This document shows positions 17,341 through 24,496 of a stretch of 64,000 nucleotides of DNA, in pieces. The DNA comes from an uncultured Elusimicrobiales bacterium (lineage in GTDB: Bacteria; Elusimicrobiota; Elusimicrobia; Elusimicrobiales; Elusimicrobiaceae). The notes under the pieces were generated by a model. That model worked only from the letters and a program-made list of their open reading frames with translations, was not told where the DNA came from and searched no databases. A program made the translations under genes and the position numbers. The stretch is from the NCBI GenBank assembly GCA_910576915.1, contig CAJTJT010000003.1:1-64000 (forward strand), given 5' to 3'. Every line of letters begins with the position of its first letter. Positions within the stretch are counted from its first letter, which is position 1.

Positions 17341-18456
17341 TTACGAAAACAATTCTTTAAAGAAACTCTTTTTGCCGCCTGTTTCTTTAGCCAACTCTTC
17401 CAACAGTTCCTTTTGGCGGGCCGTCGGTTTTTTGGGAACCTCAATTTTTACATTGACAAGCAAATCTCCAAAGCCTTTCTTGCCCAGGCGCGGCATCCCG
17501 TTGCCCTGCATTTTCAGCACGGACCCGAACTGCGTGCCTTTCGGGATATCCAGCTCCACCTCTTTGCCTTCAATGGTGGGCACTTTAATGCTGCCGCCGA
17601 GCACCGCCTGCGGATACGTAATTTGCGCATCCAGGGCCAAATCGTCGCCTTCGCGGCGGAAAATTTTATGTTCTTTCACGCGCACTTCTACATACAGGTC
17701 GCCGAATCCGCCGCCGTTCTGGCCGATGTCGCCGCCGTTGGAAACGCGCAGCGTAATCCCGGTGCGTACGCCGGAGGGGATTTTGACGGTGATTTTTTCT
17801 TTCACGCGTTTGGTACCGCTCCCGCGGCAGGCGGAACACGGTTTTTCCACCACGGTCCCTTTGCCGCCGCAGTCGGGGCAGACCTGGCGCATACTGAAAA
17901 ATCCCTGCGAATACGTTACCGTACCCGTCCCATGGCAGGAAGTACACGTTTTGCGTTTGCTGCCGGGGGCCGCGCCGGAACCGTCACATTCGGAGCAGTT
18001 ATCCAGACGGGTATATTCCACAGGCACTTCTTTGCCGGAGAATGCTTCTTCCAGCGTGAGGGTAACGTCTAATTTTAAATCTTCGCCGCGGACAGCGCGC
18101 GGAGCGCCGCCTCTTGCGCCGCGGCCAAAGCCGCCGCCGAAAATATCACCGAACACGGAGCCGAAAATATCGTTAATATCGCCAAAGCCTCCGGCGTTAA
18201 ACCCGCCGAAGCCGCCCGCGCCGTTTACGCCGTCGTGGCCATACTGGTCGTACATTTGTTTTTTCTGCGGGTCCGACAGGACGGAAAAAGCCTCGTTGAT
18301 TTTTTTAAACTGTTCTTCTGCGTTTTTGTCGCCGGGGCAGCGGTCCGGGTGGCACTTCATGGCCTGGCGGCGGAATGCGGATTTGATTTCCGCTTCGGTG
18401 GCGGTGCGCTCCACGCCGAGTACTTGATAATAATCTTCTTTCATGGTTGTGGGCAT
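17341..18456 (-). CDS. dnaJ: Chaperone protein DnaJ
   Basis: 371 aa, full length. J domain with HPD at residues 36-38, a Gly/Phe-rich linker (GGFGGFNAGGFG), four CxxCxGxG zinc repeats (CSECDGSG, CTSCHGTG, CPDCGGKG, CSACRGSG), and the C-terminal substrate-binding domain. It stimulates DnaK ATPase. dnaK and grpE are not adjacent. AGGA precedes ATG 18456; a second in-frame ATG at 18444 is possible. Confidence 0.97.
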   Translation of the reverse strand: MPTTMKEDYYQVLGVERTATEAEIKSAFRRQAMKCHPDRCPGDKNAEEQFKKINEAFSVLSDPQKKQMYDQYGHDGVNGAGGFGGFNAGGFGDINDIFGSVFGDIFGGGFGRGARGGAPRAVRGEDLKLDVTLTLEEAFSGKEVPVEYTRLDNCSECDGSGAAPGSKRKTCTSCHGTGTVTYSQGFFSMRQVCPDCGGKGTVVEKPCSACRGSGTKRVKEKITVKIPSGVRTGITLRVSNGGDIGQNGGGFGDLYVEVRVKEHKIFRREGDDLALDAQITYPQAVLGGSIKVPTIEGKEVELDIPKGTQFGSVLKMQGNGMPRLGKKGFGDLLVNVKIEVPKKPTARQKELLEELAKETGGKKSFFKELFS

Positions 18457-18544
18457 AGTTCCTAAACTCTGATAAATTGTTTTTTATATTTTATTAAATT
18501 TTGGGCCGCCCCTGCACGGCCGCGCGCGCAAAGCGCAATTATGC

Positions 18545-18601
18545 TATAATATATATACAAATTAAGGGAGAGTAACTCTCCGCGCCGGGCCGGAAACGGC
18601 C
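18545..18601 (+). promoter_or_regulatory. Upstream promoter and hairpin leader of rplU-rpmA
   Basis: TATAAT at 18545-18550 is followed by two clear hairpins, GGAGAG-TAA-CTCTCC (18567-18581) and GGCCG-GAAA-CGGCC (18588-18601), within a ~85-nt leader. L21 operons of other bacteria have autoregulatory leaders; whether this is one is not shown. Confidence 0.5.
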
Positions 18602-18625
18602 GGGAGGGAGCGTTTTCTCTTTATT

Positions 18626-18634
18626 TGGTATAAT
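18626..18634 (+). promoter_or_regulatory. Second rplU promoter, extended -10
   Basis: TGGTATAAT, with the hexamer ending 6 nt before ATG 18641. A transcript starting there would be leaderless. No good -35 is present, as expected for an extended -10. Confidence 0.55.
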
Positions 18635-18640
18635 AAAACT

Positions 18641-18949
18641 ATGTACGCAATCATTGAAACTGGTGGAAAACAGTACTGGGTAAAACCCGGTCAAGATCTG
18701 CAGGTTGAAAAACTGGAAGCGCAAGCCGGCGACACGGTAGAACTGAAAGTTCTCTGGGCGGCTGACGAAGAAGGTACCTCGGCAGATACCAAGGCCAATA
18801 CGGCCAAGGTCACCGCTCAAGTGGTAAAACATTTGAGAGGTCCCAAAATCCGCGTCTTCAAAAAAAGACCGAAAAAAGGTTACGAAAGAACCATCGGCCA
18901 CAGACAGGATTTGACGCAAATTAAAATCACGGATATCCAGTTCGCGTAA
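18641..18949 (+). CDS. rplU: 50S ribosomal protein L21
   Basis: 102 aa, normal length. Starts MYAIIETGGKQYWVKPGQ and ends with the conserved FKKRPKKGYERTIGHRQ...TQIKITDI block. First gene of the rplU-rpmA pair; two candidate promoters precede it. Confidence 0.98.
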   Translation: MYAIIETGGKQYWVKPGQDLQVEKLEAQAGDTVELKVLWAADEEGTSADTKANTAKVTAQVVKHLRGPKIRVFKKRPKKGYERTIGHRQDLTQIKITDIQFA

Positions 18950-18964
18950 TTGGGAGACTAAACT

Positions 18965-19354
18965 ATGGCACATACAAAAGCTCAAGGTTCTTCCTCCAAC
19001 GGAAGAGACAGCCACGGCCAGCGTTTAGGTATTAAACGCTACGGCTCCCAGTTTGTGAACGCTGGGGAAATCATCGTCCGCCAACGCGGTACCAAATTCT
19101 TGCCCGGTACCAACGTAACGAGAAGCAGCGATGACAGCCTTTTTGCCCGCGTGTCGGGTATCGTCACCTTCGAATGGGTGAGAAGAGGCAAACAACAGAT
19201 TTCCGTGTACCCCAAAGTTGCGGAAACCAAAGAAGCCAAAGAGCCGGCCAAAAAAGCCGCGGTGAAGACCGCCGCCAAAAAGCCCGCCGCCGCCAAGAAA
19301 CCGGCTGCGAAAAAAGCTCCCGCCAAAGCCAAAAAAGCTGACGCGGCCAAATAA
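18965..19354 (+). CDS. rpmA: 50S ribosomal protein L27 with Lys/Ala-rich tail
   Basis: 129 aa. Residues 1-~83 are standard L27 (MAHTKAQGSSSNGRDSHGQRLG ... RQRGTKFLPG); there is no pre-sequence before the usual processed N-terminus. The final ~45 residues are an added tail of Lys, Ala and Pro (repeats of AKKPAA type), like histone H1 tails. Family length is about 85. The tail probably extends over the ribosome surface or binds RNA; this is inference. Confidence 0.96.
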   Translation: MAHTKAQGSSSNGRDSHGQRLGIKRYGSQFVNAGEIIVRQRGTKFLPGTNVTRSSDDSLFARVSGIVTFEWVRRGKQQISVYPKVAETKEAKEPAKKAAVKTAAKKPAAAKKPAAKKAPAKAKKADAAK

Positions 19355-19369
19355 ACGCTTCACAGTTTA

Positions 19370-19403
19370 AAAAGCGGCAGGGTTTATTCCTGCCGCTTTT
19401 TTT
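19370..19403 (+). terminator. Terminator of rplU-rpmA
   Basis: AAAAGCGGCAGG/CCTGCCGCTTTT hairpin with a long T run. Confidence 0.88.
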
Positions 19404-19458
19404 GTAATAACCCTTTTTAAGGTGCGGCAAAAAGAAACGCACCCGTTATAATTAAGAC

Positions 19459-19605
19459 ATGAAGAAAGACGAACTGCACGTTTCGCAGGATGAATGGACC
19501 TACACCTGCACCAAAACTTCCGCCCGGGCCAAGGTAAAACGCGCGCGGACGAAGGCCAAACGTAGTTTGTCCAAAAAACTGCTGGCGCAGGAACTGGCAG
19601 ACTGA
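19459..19605 (+). CDS. Small basic protein, 48 aa, unknown
   Basis: Begins MKKDELHVSQDEWTYTCTKT and continues with a strongly basic region (ARAKVKRARTKAKRSLSKK), ending LLAQELAD. TATAAT (19447-19452) ends exactly 6 nt before the ATG, the same spacing as at rplU and dgt, which argues that it is expressed. It lies between rpmA's terminator and obgE. I know no family; the basic middle suggests nucleic-acid or ribosome binding. Confidence 0.55.
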   Translation: MKKDELHVSQDEWTYTCTKTSARAKVKRARTKAKRSLSKKLLAQELAD

Positions 19606-19651
19606 TTTTAATTTAATAAACCGGCGGCCCGCCGCCAACACAGAGGACATT

Positions 19652-21028
19652 ATGCAATCGGGAAGTTTTTTAGACCGCGTTAAAATTTACGTAACCGCCG
19701 GAAAAGGCGGGGACGGCTGTTTATCTTTCCGCCGCGAAAAATTTATCGAGTTCGGCGGCCCCAACGGCGGCTGCGGCGGCCGCGGCGGCGACGTTATCTT
19801 ACAGGCAGAGCCCAATTTAACTACGCTTTTGGAACTGGCATATAACCCGCATATCGAAGCCCAAAACGGCGAAAAAGGCGGCACGTACAATAAAACGGGC
19901 CGCGCGGGCGAAGACAAAATCATCCGCGTGCCGTGCGGAACGATTGTAAAGCAGGACGGGCGCGTCATTGCCGATTTAACCCAGGCCGGCCAGCAGTTTA
20001 CCGTCGCGCGCGGCGGTATGGGCGGACGCGGCAACCAGTCTTTTAAAACGCGCAACAACACCGCGCCGCACATCGCCGAAAACGGCCAGCCGGGGGAAGA
20101 AGTTACGCTTATTTTGGAACTGAAAGTGTTGGCGGACCTGGGGCTGGTCGGTTTCCCCAACGCGGGCAAAAGCACGTTTTTAAGCCGCATTTCGGCGGCG
20201 CGCCCGCGCATTGCGGACTATCCGTTCACCACGTTAAACCCCAACCTGGGGATTACGCTGCACAAGGGAATCAGCTTCGCCACGGCGGACATTCCCGGTA
20301 TTATTGAAGGCGCCAGCGAAGGCAAAGGCCTCGGCCACCAGTTTTTAAAACATATCGAACGCACGCGCGTGCTTTTGCACTTGGTGGACCCGGACGGCTT
20401 TGACGGCATGAGCGCGGAAAAATCCGTCAAAGTGATTGAAGAAGAATTAAAAGCCTTCGACAAAAAACTGTTCGCCAAACCGCGCATTATTGTGGTGAAC
20501 AAAATGGATTTGCCGGAAGCCAAAAAGGCGTATGAAACCATCAAAAAGAAATTTAAAAAGCACAAAGTCATGCTGATGTCCGCCGCGACGGGCGAAGGCG
20601 TAGACAAAGTGCTCGACGAAGTGGTAAAAATCCTGGCCGCCACGCCGGTGGAACAACCCGTTATAGAAGAAAAAACGGCCGCCACGCACAAAGTGGAACC
20701 GATTTTCTCCATCGAGCGCGACGAAAACGACGTCATCCACATCACGGGCAAAAAGGTGGTGGAATTTATCGCCATGACGAACTTCAACCAGCCCGAAGCC
20801 GTGGCGCGCTTGCGCGGTATTTTCAAAAAAATCGGTTTGGAAAAAGCCCTTTTGAAATACGGCGTAGAAGACGGCGACACGCTGATCGTGGGCGGGCGCG
20901 AATTTGAATGGAACGGGGATTTTGACGAAGAAGCCCCCAACTCGCCCGAACACGCCGGCTACAAACGGCGCGAAACCAAAGCGGAACGCTTGGCCAAACG
21001 CAAAGCCAGAAGAGAAGGCAAAAAATAA
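19652..21028 (+). CDS. obgE: GTPase Obg
   Basis: 458 aa. Glycine-rich Obg fold at residues 1-158 (GGDGCLSFRREKF, GGRGGDV), G domain with GFPNAGKS at 167-174 and NKMD, and a C-terminal OCT domain (~350-430). The tail is basic. It acts in 50S assembly and stress control. The rplU-rpmA-obg order is conserved in bacteria. GAGGA precedes the ATG. Confidence 0.97.
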   Translation: MQSGSFLDRVKIYVTAGKGGDGCLSFRREKFIEFGGPNGGCGGRGGDVILQAEPNLTTLLELAYNPHIEAQNGEKGGTYNKTGRAGEDKIIRVPCGTIVKQDGRVIADLTQAGQQFTVARGGMGGRGNQSFKTRNNTAPHIAENGQPGEEVTLILELKVLADLGLVGFPNAGKSTFLSRISAARPRIADYPFTTLNPNLGITLHKGISFATADIPGIIEGASEGKGLGHQFLKHIERTRVLLHLVDPDGFDGMSAEKSVKVIEEELKAFDKKLFAKPRIIVVNKMDLPEAKKAYETIKKKFKKHKVMLMSAATGEGVDKVLDEVVKILAATPVEQPVIEEKTAATHKVEPIFSIERDENDVIHITGKKVVEFIAMTNFNQPEAVARLRGIFKKIGLEKALLKYGVEDGDTLIVGGREFEWNGDFDEEAPNSPEHAGYKRRETKAERLAKRKARREGKK

Positions 21029-21035
21029 TATGAAA

Positions 21036-21068
21036 AACCCCGGTTCCGTATGGACCCGGGGCTTTTTA
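21036..21068. terminator. Bidirectional terminator between obgE and protease
   Basis: AACCCCGG/CCGGGGCTT hairpin with T-rich flanks on both strands, between convergent genes. Confidence 0.75.
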
Positions 21069-21083
21069 TTCATATCTTTCCAA

Positions 21084-22049
21084 TCAGTTGGCTACGCCGC
21101 GTACGATGTTTACCATGTCCCGGTAATTCCGGCGGGATTTGCGCACCAAGGACGGATAGGCGTCCTTCCAATCCAGTTTATAATAATCACTGCCCATTAC
21201 GTCCTGCATAAATTCGGCCGTGCGCTTGTTAAATACGGGGAACATAAAAAACTCTTCCGTCAGCGCCGCTTTGTTTAACACCGGGCGTGAAGTGGTTAAA
21301 TTACCGGAGATAATCCCCAATAGTTCGCCCGTGTTGGTCATCACACCCGAGCCACTCATCCCCTGGATAACGCCGAAATTTTCCGTATAGGCAAAGCCCA
21401 AGTCGTTTACGTAATGCACGGGGTGCGGGTCTTTTTTCACGCGGCGTTTTCCGCTGAAAATAGCGATGACCGAAATCGTCCCTTTCATTACATAATTTCC
21501 CTGTCCGAATAAAACCAGCGGCGGAAATACAGGGCTTTGAATGTGTTTTAACTGGCTGGCGGCCCGGCGGTTTTTATCCAAAAAGGCGGCAAACGTTTTG
21601 GAAGACACCGCTACGTTTTGTACGCCGCGGCGGTAATACGTAAGCGGGGTGCGGTCCAAATCCAGACGGAAGAGGGCGAAATCGTTTAACGCAAGCGCGC
21701 CGGGTTTATAATCCGGGTGCACAAAGACGGCGGGTTTCTTGGCCGAATGCTGCACGGAAGCGCGGGCGGACATCGGCTGTTCCAGCAAATCCACCTCCAG
21801 CGTGCAGCCGTTGTCGCACAGCGGAGTAACACAATGCGCCGCCGTGGCAAACCAGCGCCGCCCGATGCGCGTGGCCTGGCATTTACCGCCCGTCGGACGG
21901 CCGGAAGGAAGGATATAATACTCAAACGTATGGGAAAAATCGTCTTTGGTGGCGTGTTTGTTTTCGTCCGTCACGCTGATAACGCTCACCTGCGAAAACG
22001 CGGCGCACGCGCACAATACCGCCAAACCCGTTAAAATAAATTTTTTCAT
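21084..22049 (-). CDS. Secreted trypsin-like serine protease
   Basis: 321 aa. Signal peptide at residues 1-19. Chymotrypsin-fold triad: His72 in FATAAHC, Asp123 in LNDFALFRLD, and Ser232 in GMSGSGV (the usual GDSGG is altered). Cys57 and Cys73 may form the disulfide next to His. Remaining sequence is divergent from known trypsins. It is a single-gene unit. Compare the two Cys-type relatives at 47640 and 48776, which share the fold but not close sequence. Confidence 0.85.
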   Translation of the reverse strand: MKKFILTGLAVLCACAAFSQVSVISVTDENKHATKDDFSHTFEYYILPSGRPTGGKCQATRIGRRWFATAAHCVTPLCDNGCTLEVDLLEQPMSARASVQHSAKKPAVFVHPDYKPGALALNDFALFRLDLDRTPLTYYRRGVQNVAVSSKTFAAFLDKNRRAASQLKHIQSPVFPPLVLFGQGNYVMKGTISVIAIFSGKRRVKKDPHPVHYVNDLGFAYTENFGVIQGMSGSGVMTNTGELLGIISGNLTTSRPVLNKAALTEEFFMFPVFNKRTAEFMQDVMGSDYYKLDWKDAYPSLVRKSRRNYRDMVNIVRGVAN

Positions 22050-22131
22050 GGAAACATTATACCAGTTTTCACGGTGCGGCCCCGCCTAAAAAACAATCAG
22101 CCGGGAACGCGCGCGGGCAACCCGCTAAAAA

Positions 22132-22140
22132 TGGTATACT
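22132..22140 (+). promoter_or_regulatory. Extended -10 promoter of second candidate ncRNA
   Basis: TGGTATACT, upstream of a ~180-nt unit that ends in a terminator. No clear -35. Confidence 0.55.
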
Positions 22141-22146
22141 AGCTGT

Positions 22147-22326
22147 ACACAAGATTTAAGGATTTTTGCCTCTATGGTGTGAAGAACACCCGTTATTTGG
22201 GCGGACACAAGCCTAAATATGATTCGAGCTAGGGGCGAAAAGCCTCCTTTTTCCGCGCCTTCGGGCGCGGAAGGGGCGGCTTCTTTTAGGCGGCTCGAAT
22301 CCCTATTAGAAGTCCGCCCTTTTTTC
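22147..22326 (+). ncRNA. Candidate structured ncRNA, about 180 nt, rod-like
   Basis: No ORF fits. A long imperfect hairpin is built from GGGCGGAC/GTCCGCCC (22199-22206/22312-22319), GATTCGAGC/GCTCGAATC (22221-22229/22293-22301), an inner AAGCC/GGCTT, and a terminal CCGCGCC-TTCG-GGCGCGG (22253-22270). Between the first two stems is a large internal loop. A T run follows at 22320. A 5' hairpin GGTGT-GAAGA-ACACC precedes it. The rod with a central bubble and the size recall 6S RNA, but identity is unproven. Confidence 0.55.
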
Positions 22327-22366
22327 TTTTCATCCGGCAACGCGCGGGCGGACGGGAGCGAACCCA

Positions 22367-22567
22367 ATGAAACACGCGCCTGACACGTCCGCGCTTTTTG
22401 CCCGGCTGGAACGCCATTTCCGCCAGACCGAAAAACTGCTGGCGGAACTGATCCGCATTTATCCGTTATACTCCTGCGCGCTGCCCCGCCTGTACGCCCG
22501 GCAAATTTACCAAATGGAATTACTGCAAGAAATCAAACGCGATTTTGAAACCAACGCCCGCAGGTAA
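22367..22567 (+). CDS. Small hypothetical protein, 66 aa
   Basis: Starts MKHAPDTSALFARLERHFRQ and is predicted helical, with a tyrosine-rich middle. GGGAG lies 8 nt before the ATG, and a terminator follows at 22613. It starts 40 nt after the candidate ncRNA terminator. No family recognised. Confidence 0.45.
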   Translation: MKHAPDTSALFARLERHFRQTEKLLAELIRIYPLYSCALPRLYARQIYQMELLQEIKRDFETNARR

Positions 22568-22612
22568 CCTTCATCCGCCGGAGAGTAATCCGTCTTCGGC
22601 CGTAAAGAAAAC

Positions 22613-22644
22613 ACCCCGGCCCGCCCCCCACGCCGGGGGTTTTT
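22613..22644 (+). terminator. Terminator after small ORF
   Basis: ACCCCGGC/GCCGGGGGT hairpin with TTTT. Confidence 0.75.
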
Positions 22645-22730
22645 CTTATGCGAGCCCTGCCCTTCCTTTACTAGCTTCCTGCAAATGCAGCCTCAACTGC
22701 TCCTATCTCTTGTGTACCCCTTCCCTATTA

Positions 22731-22763
22731 GGTCATTCTGAGTTGCCTCTGCTCAGAATCTAC
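22731..22763 (-). repeat. REP-like palindrome, GTAGAT..ATGACC family, copy a
   Basis: Minus strand: GTAGAT, stem TCTGAG, loop, stem CTCAGA, ATGACC. The flanks match the copies at 22794 and 54333, while the stem differs but still pairs. Confidence 0.65.
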
Positions 22764-22793
22764 CGCTTTTGGAACAACCACAGCTTTAACAAC

Positions 22794-22826
22794 GTAGATG
22801 CCGAGCAGAAACCTCTCGGCATGACC
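22794..22826 (+). repeat. REP-like palindrome, GTAGAT..ATGACC family, copy b
   Basis: GTAGAT, stem GCCGAG, loop CAGAAACCT-type, stem CTCGGC, ATGACC. The stem sequence is changed on both sides relative to the other copies. Confidence 0.65.
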
Positions 22827-22919
22827 ATTCATAAATTTATCTAAACGCAAATTGCTTCTTTTATTTCTGCTTTTTATTCGCTATCTATAACGGCCTACCC
22901 CACGGTGGAACCTTATTAG

Positions 22920-22945
22920 AACCCCCGGTATAGCCGGGGGTTTTT
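22920..22945 (+). terminator. Terminator-like hairpin
   Basis: AACCCCCGG/CCGGGGGTT followed by TTT. No plus-strand gene is seen directly before it. Confidence 0.65.
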
Positions 22946-22951
22946 AGGCAT

Positions 22952-22986
22952 AAAAAACAACGGATAAGAAAAATCTTATCCGTTGT
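22952..22986 (-). terminator. Terminator of CcmI-like gene
   Basis: ACAACGGATAAG/CTTATCCGTTGT hairpin followed by TTTTT on the minus strand. Confidence 0.85.
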
Positions 22987-23044
22987 AAATAGTTGCAAGA
23001 TGCAAGAGAAACGCCGCGACCAATAACGCGGGCCCCTCAGCTTA

Positions 23045-23515
23045 CTATCTGGCGGCGGTGCGGAAAAAGTTGCCCTTCACGTTGCGCGCCAACTGCACGC
23101 GCCCCATGGTTTTATCCGCCTGAACAAGCACGTTTTTGGCGTTGGGTTTAATCATTTCTTCGGAAGAGCCGAAGATATCGCCCTGCTTAATCAGCCCCAA
23201 CTGGCCGTGATTGTTAATTTGCACTTCCAGTTTAAGCGCTCCGTCCAAACTTTCGGCCAAAAGGTCTTCTTCGCCCATGGTAAACGCGAGCGGGAACTTG
23301 GGGTTCACCACGCGTTTGATGGCCACGGGAACATCGGCCTCGTTTTTGACGATAATGGCGCATGAGTTATTGTCGGACTCCGCCATGCGGACCAACCGGT
23401 CCGGCACGGTTACGGTGCCCGAAATGTTAAAGCGTCCTTCGCTGACGGAACGGGCCAGGCAGAAAGCGCACGCAATCACGCTGGCGGCGGCCGCAGCAAT
23501 TAAAATTTTCTTCAT
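23045..23515 (-). CDS. Secreted protein with CcmI/CycH C-terminal-like domain
   Basis: 156 aa. A hydrophobic N-terminus (residues ~5-22) serves as signal or anchor. Residues ~30-125 read ISGTVTVPDRLV...CAIIVKNEADVPVAIKRV...PLAFTMGEEDLL...LEVQINNHGQL...GDIFG, which follows the pattern of the C-terminal domain of cytochrome c biogenesis protein CcmI/CycH (GTVxVxPxLxxK...PLAVxRxxxxxLPxxFxLDD). No other ccm gene or haem-binding motif is in the window, so it may be an orphan use of this domain. Confidence 0.65.
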   Translation of the reverse strand: MKKILIAAAAASVIACAFCLARSVSEGRFNISGTVTVPDRLVRMAESDNNSCAIIVKNEADVPVAIKRVVNPKFPLAFTMGEEDLLAESLDGALKLEVQINNHGQLGLIKQGDIFGSSEEMIKPNAKNVLVQADKTMGRVQLARNVKGNFFRTAAR

Positions 23516-23610
23516 AATTATATTTTACCCTTTTCGCGAAACCTTTGACAAGGCCGCTTTTATTACAGTATATTCCGTTTCCGGCTTTTTTCAAGCCCTG
23601 CCCGGTGGGC

Positions 23611-23637
23611 AAAAAAGGGGCCCGCAAAGGCCCCTTT
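23611..23637 (-). terminator. Terminator of SH3 protein gene
   Basis: AAAGGGGCC/GGCCCCTTT hairpin with TTTTTT on the minus strand. Confidence 0.85.
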
Positions 23638-23655
23638 CGTCCTGCAAAAAACGTC

Positions 23656-24123
23656 TTATTGTTTAAAGAAACCCCACAGGTTGGCGTTGTACACCCAACC
23701 TTTGCACTGGCCGGCTTTGGGGTCGGCCGGGTCGTCCACTACCTGAATCCATTTGCCTTTTTTGGCCAGGTATTTAAAGGGATAGCCCTTTTCCACCGTG
23801 CAGACGATTTCCGCGCTGGCGGACGGATCTTTGCGGACGTTCAAATCCACTTTGGCGGACATACCGCCCGCGGGGCTTAACAAATCGGCGGAAATCCAGC
23901 CGCTGAAACCTTCAAAATCTTTCACGAGCACCCAGCTTTTGTCTTCATTGGTTTTTACCATGATGACGGGCGTATATTTCCAGGCATACCATTTAATAGA
24001 ACATTTGGTGCCGGCGCAAGAGCGGATGTTGGCTCTCTTGGCGTTGACGCTGGCATATTTCTGCGCAAAGACGGGCGCACCCGCAAAAGTCAAAAGCGCA
24101 ATTAAAGCGATAATTTTTTTCAT
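23656..24123 (-). CDS. Secreted protein with two bacterial SH3 domains
   Basis: 155 aa. Signal peptide at residues 1-20. The first SH3b repeat covers ~24-80 (VNAKRANIRSCAGTKCSIKWYAW...KDFEGFSGWISADLL), the second ~88-145 (VDLNVRKDPSASAEIVCTVEKGYPFKYLAKKGKWIQV...GWV). Such pairs bind peptidoglycan or act as extracellular scaffolds. ATG 24123 is chosen because AAGGAG lies 7 nt upstream; the frame is open to 24141. Confidence 0.85.
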   Translation of the reverse strand: MKKIIALIALLTFAGAPVFAQKYASVNAKRANIRSCAGTKCSIKWYAWKYTPVIMVKTNEDKSWVLVKDFEGFSGWISADLLSPAGGMSAKVDLNVRKDPSASAEIVCTVEKGYPFKYLAKKGKWIQVVDDPADPKAGQCKGWVYNANLWGFFKQ

Positions 24124-24271
24124 GTACCTTCTCCTTATCAAAGGCTAAAAAACATTACCCCCAAAGTATAGCAATATTTCCGCCAAAAGCGCAATTTTTT
24201 TGCAGGATTATTCTCCCGCCTCCTCTCCCAAAAAAGCTATAATAAAGAAAAATCACGTTTTTGGAGAAAAT

Positions 24272-24496
24272 ATGAAAGAACAAGTGGAAGAAGTAATCGG
24301 GCAAATCCGCCCCATCCTGCAAGCCGACGGAGGGGACATCCAGCTCATCGGCGTAGACGAAAAAACCGGTATCGTAACCGTGGGCCTGCGCGGCCGCTGC
24401 GGCAGCTGCCCGCACGCGCAGATGACGTTACAGGCCGTGGTGGAAAAAAAGATTAAAGAACTCGTCCCCGGCGTAACGGCGGTGGAACGCGTTTAA
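24272..24496 (+). CDS. NifU C-terminal-domain protein, Fe-S scaffold
   Basis: 74 aa. Matches the NifU-like/Nfu domain: IRPILQADGGDIQL and the CxxC pair in RGRCGSCPHAQMTL. It carries or delivers Fe-S clusters. GGAG at 24263 sets the start. The next gene begins at the base after its stop, so the two are coupled. Confidence 0.93.
   Translation: MKEQVEEVIGQIRPILQADGGDIQLIGVDEKTGIVTVGLRGRCGSCPHAQMTLQAVVEKKIKELVPGVTAVERV

Larger units (their letters stand above)
22645..23044. other. Intergenic region with REP-like repeats and terminators
   Basis: No gene is supported. It contains two copies of a short palindromic repeat in opposite orientation (22731-22763 and 22794-22826), a plus-strand terminator (22920-22945), and the terminator of the minus-strand gene at 23045 (22952-22986). 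Confidence 0.6.

Noticed and set aside
22286..22304. tRNA/tmRNA T-arm (GGCTCGAATCCC) in the candidate ncRNA
   Set aside because: The TCGAATC block pairs with GATTCGAGC 60 nt upstream, and no acceptor/CCA end or tag ORF is present.
22545..22844. 99-aa plus-strand open frame overlapping the small ORF's end
   Set aside because: It spans a terminator and two REP-like palindromes, and its composition is non-coding.
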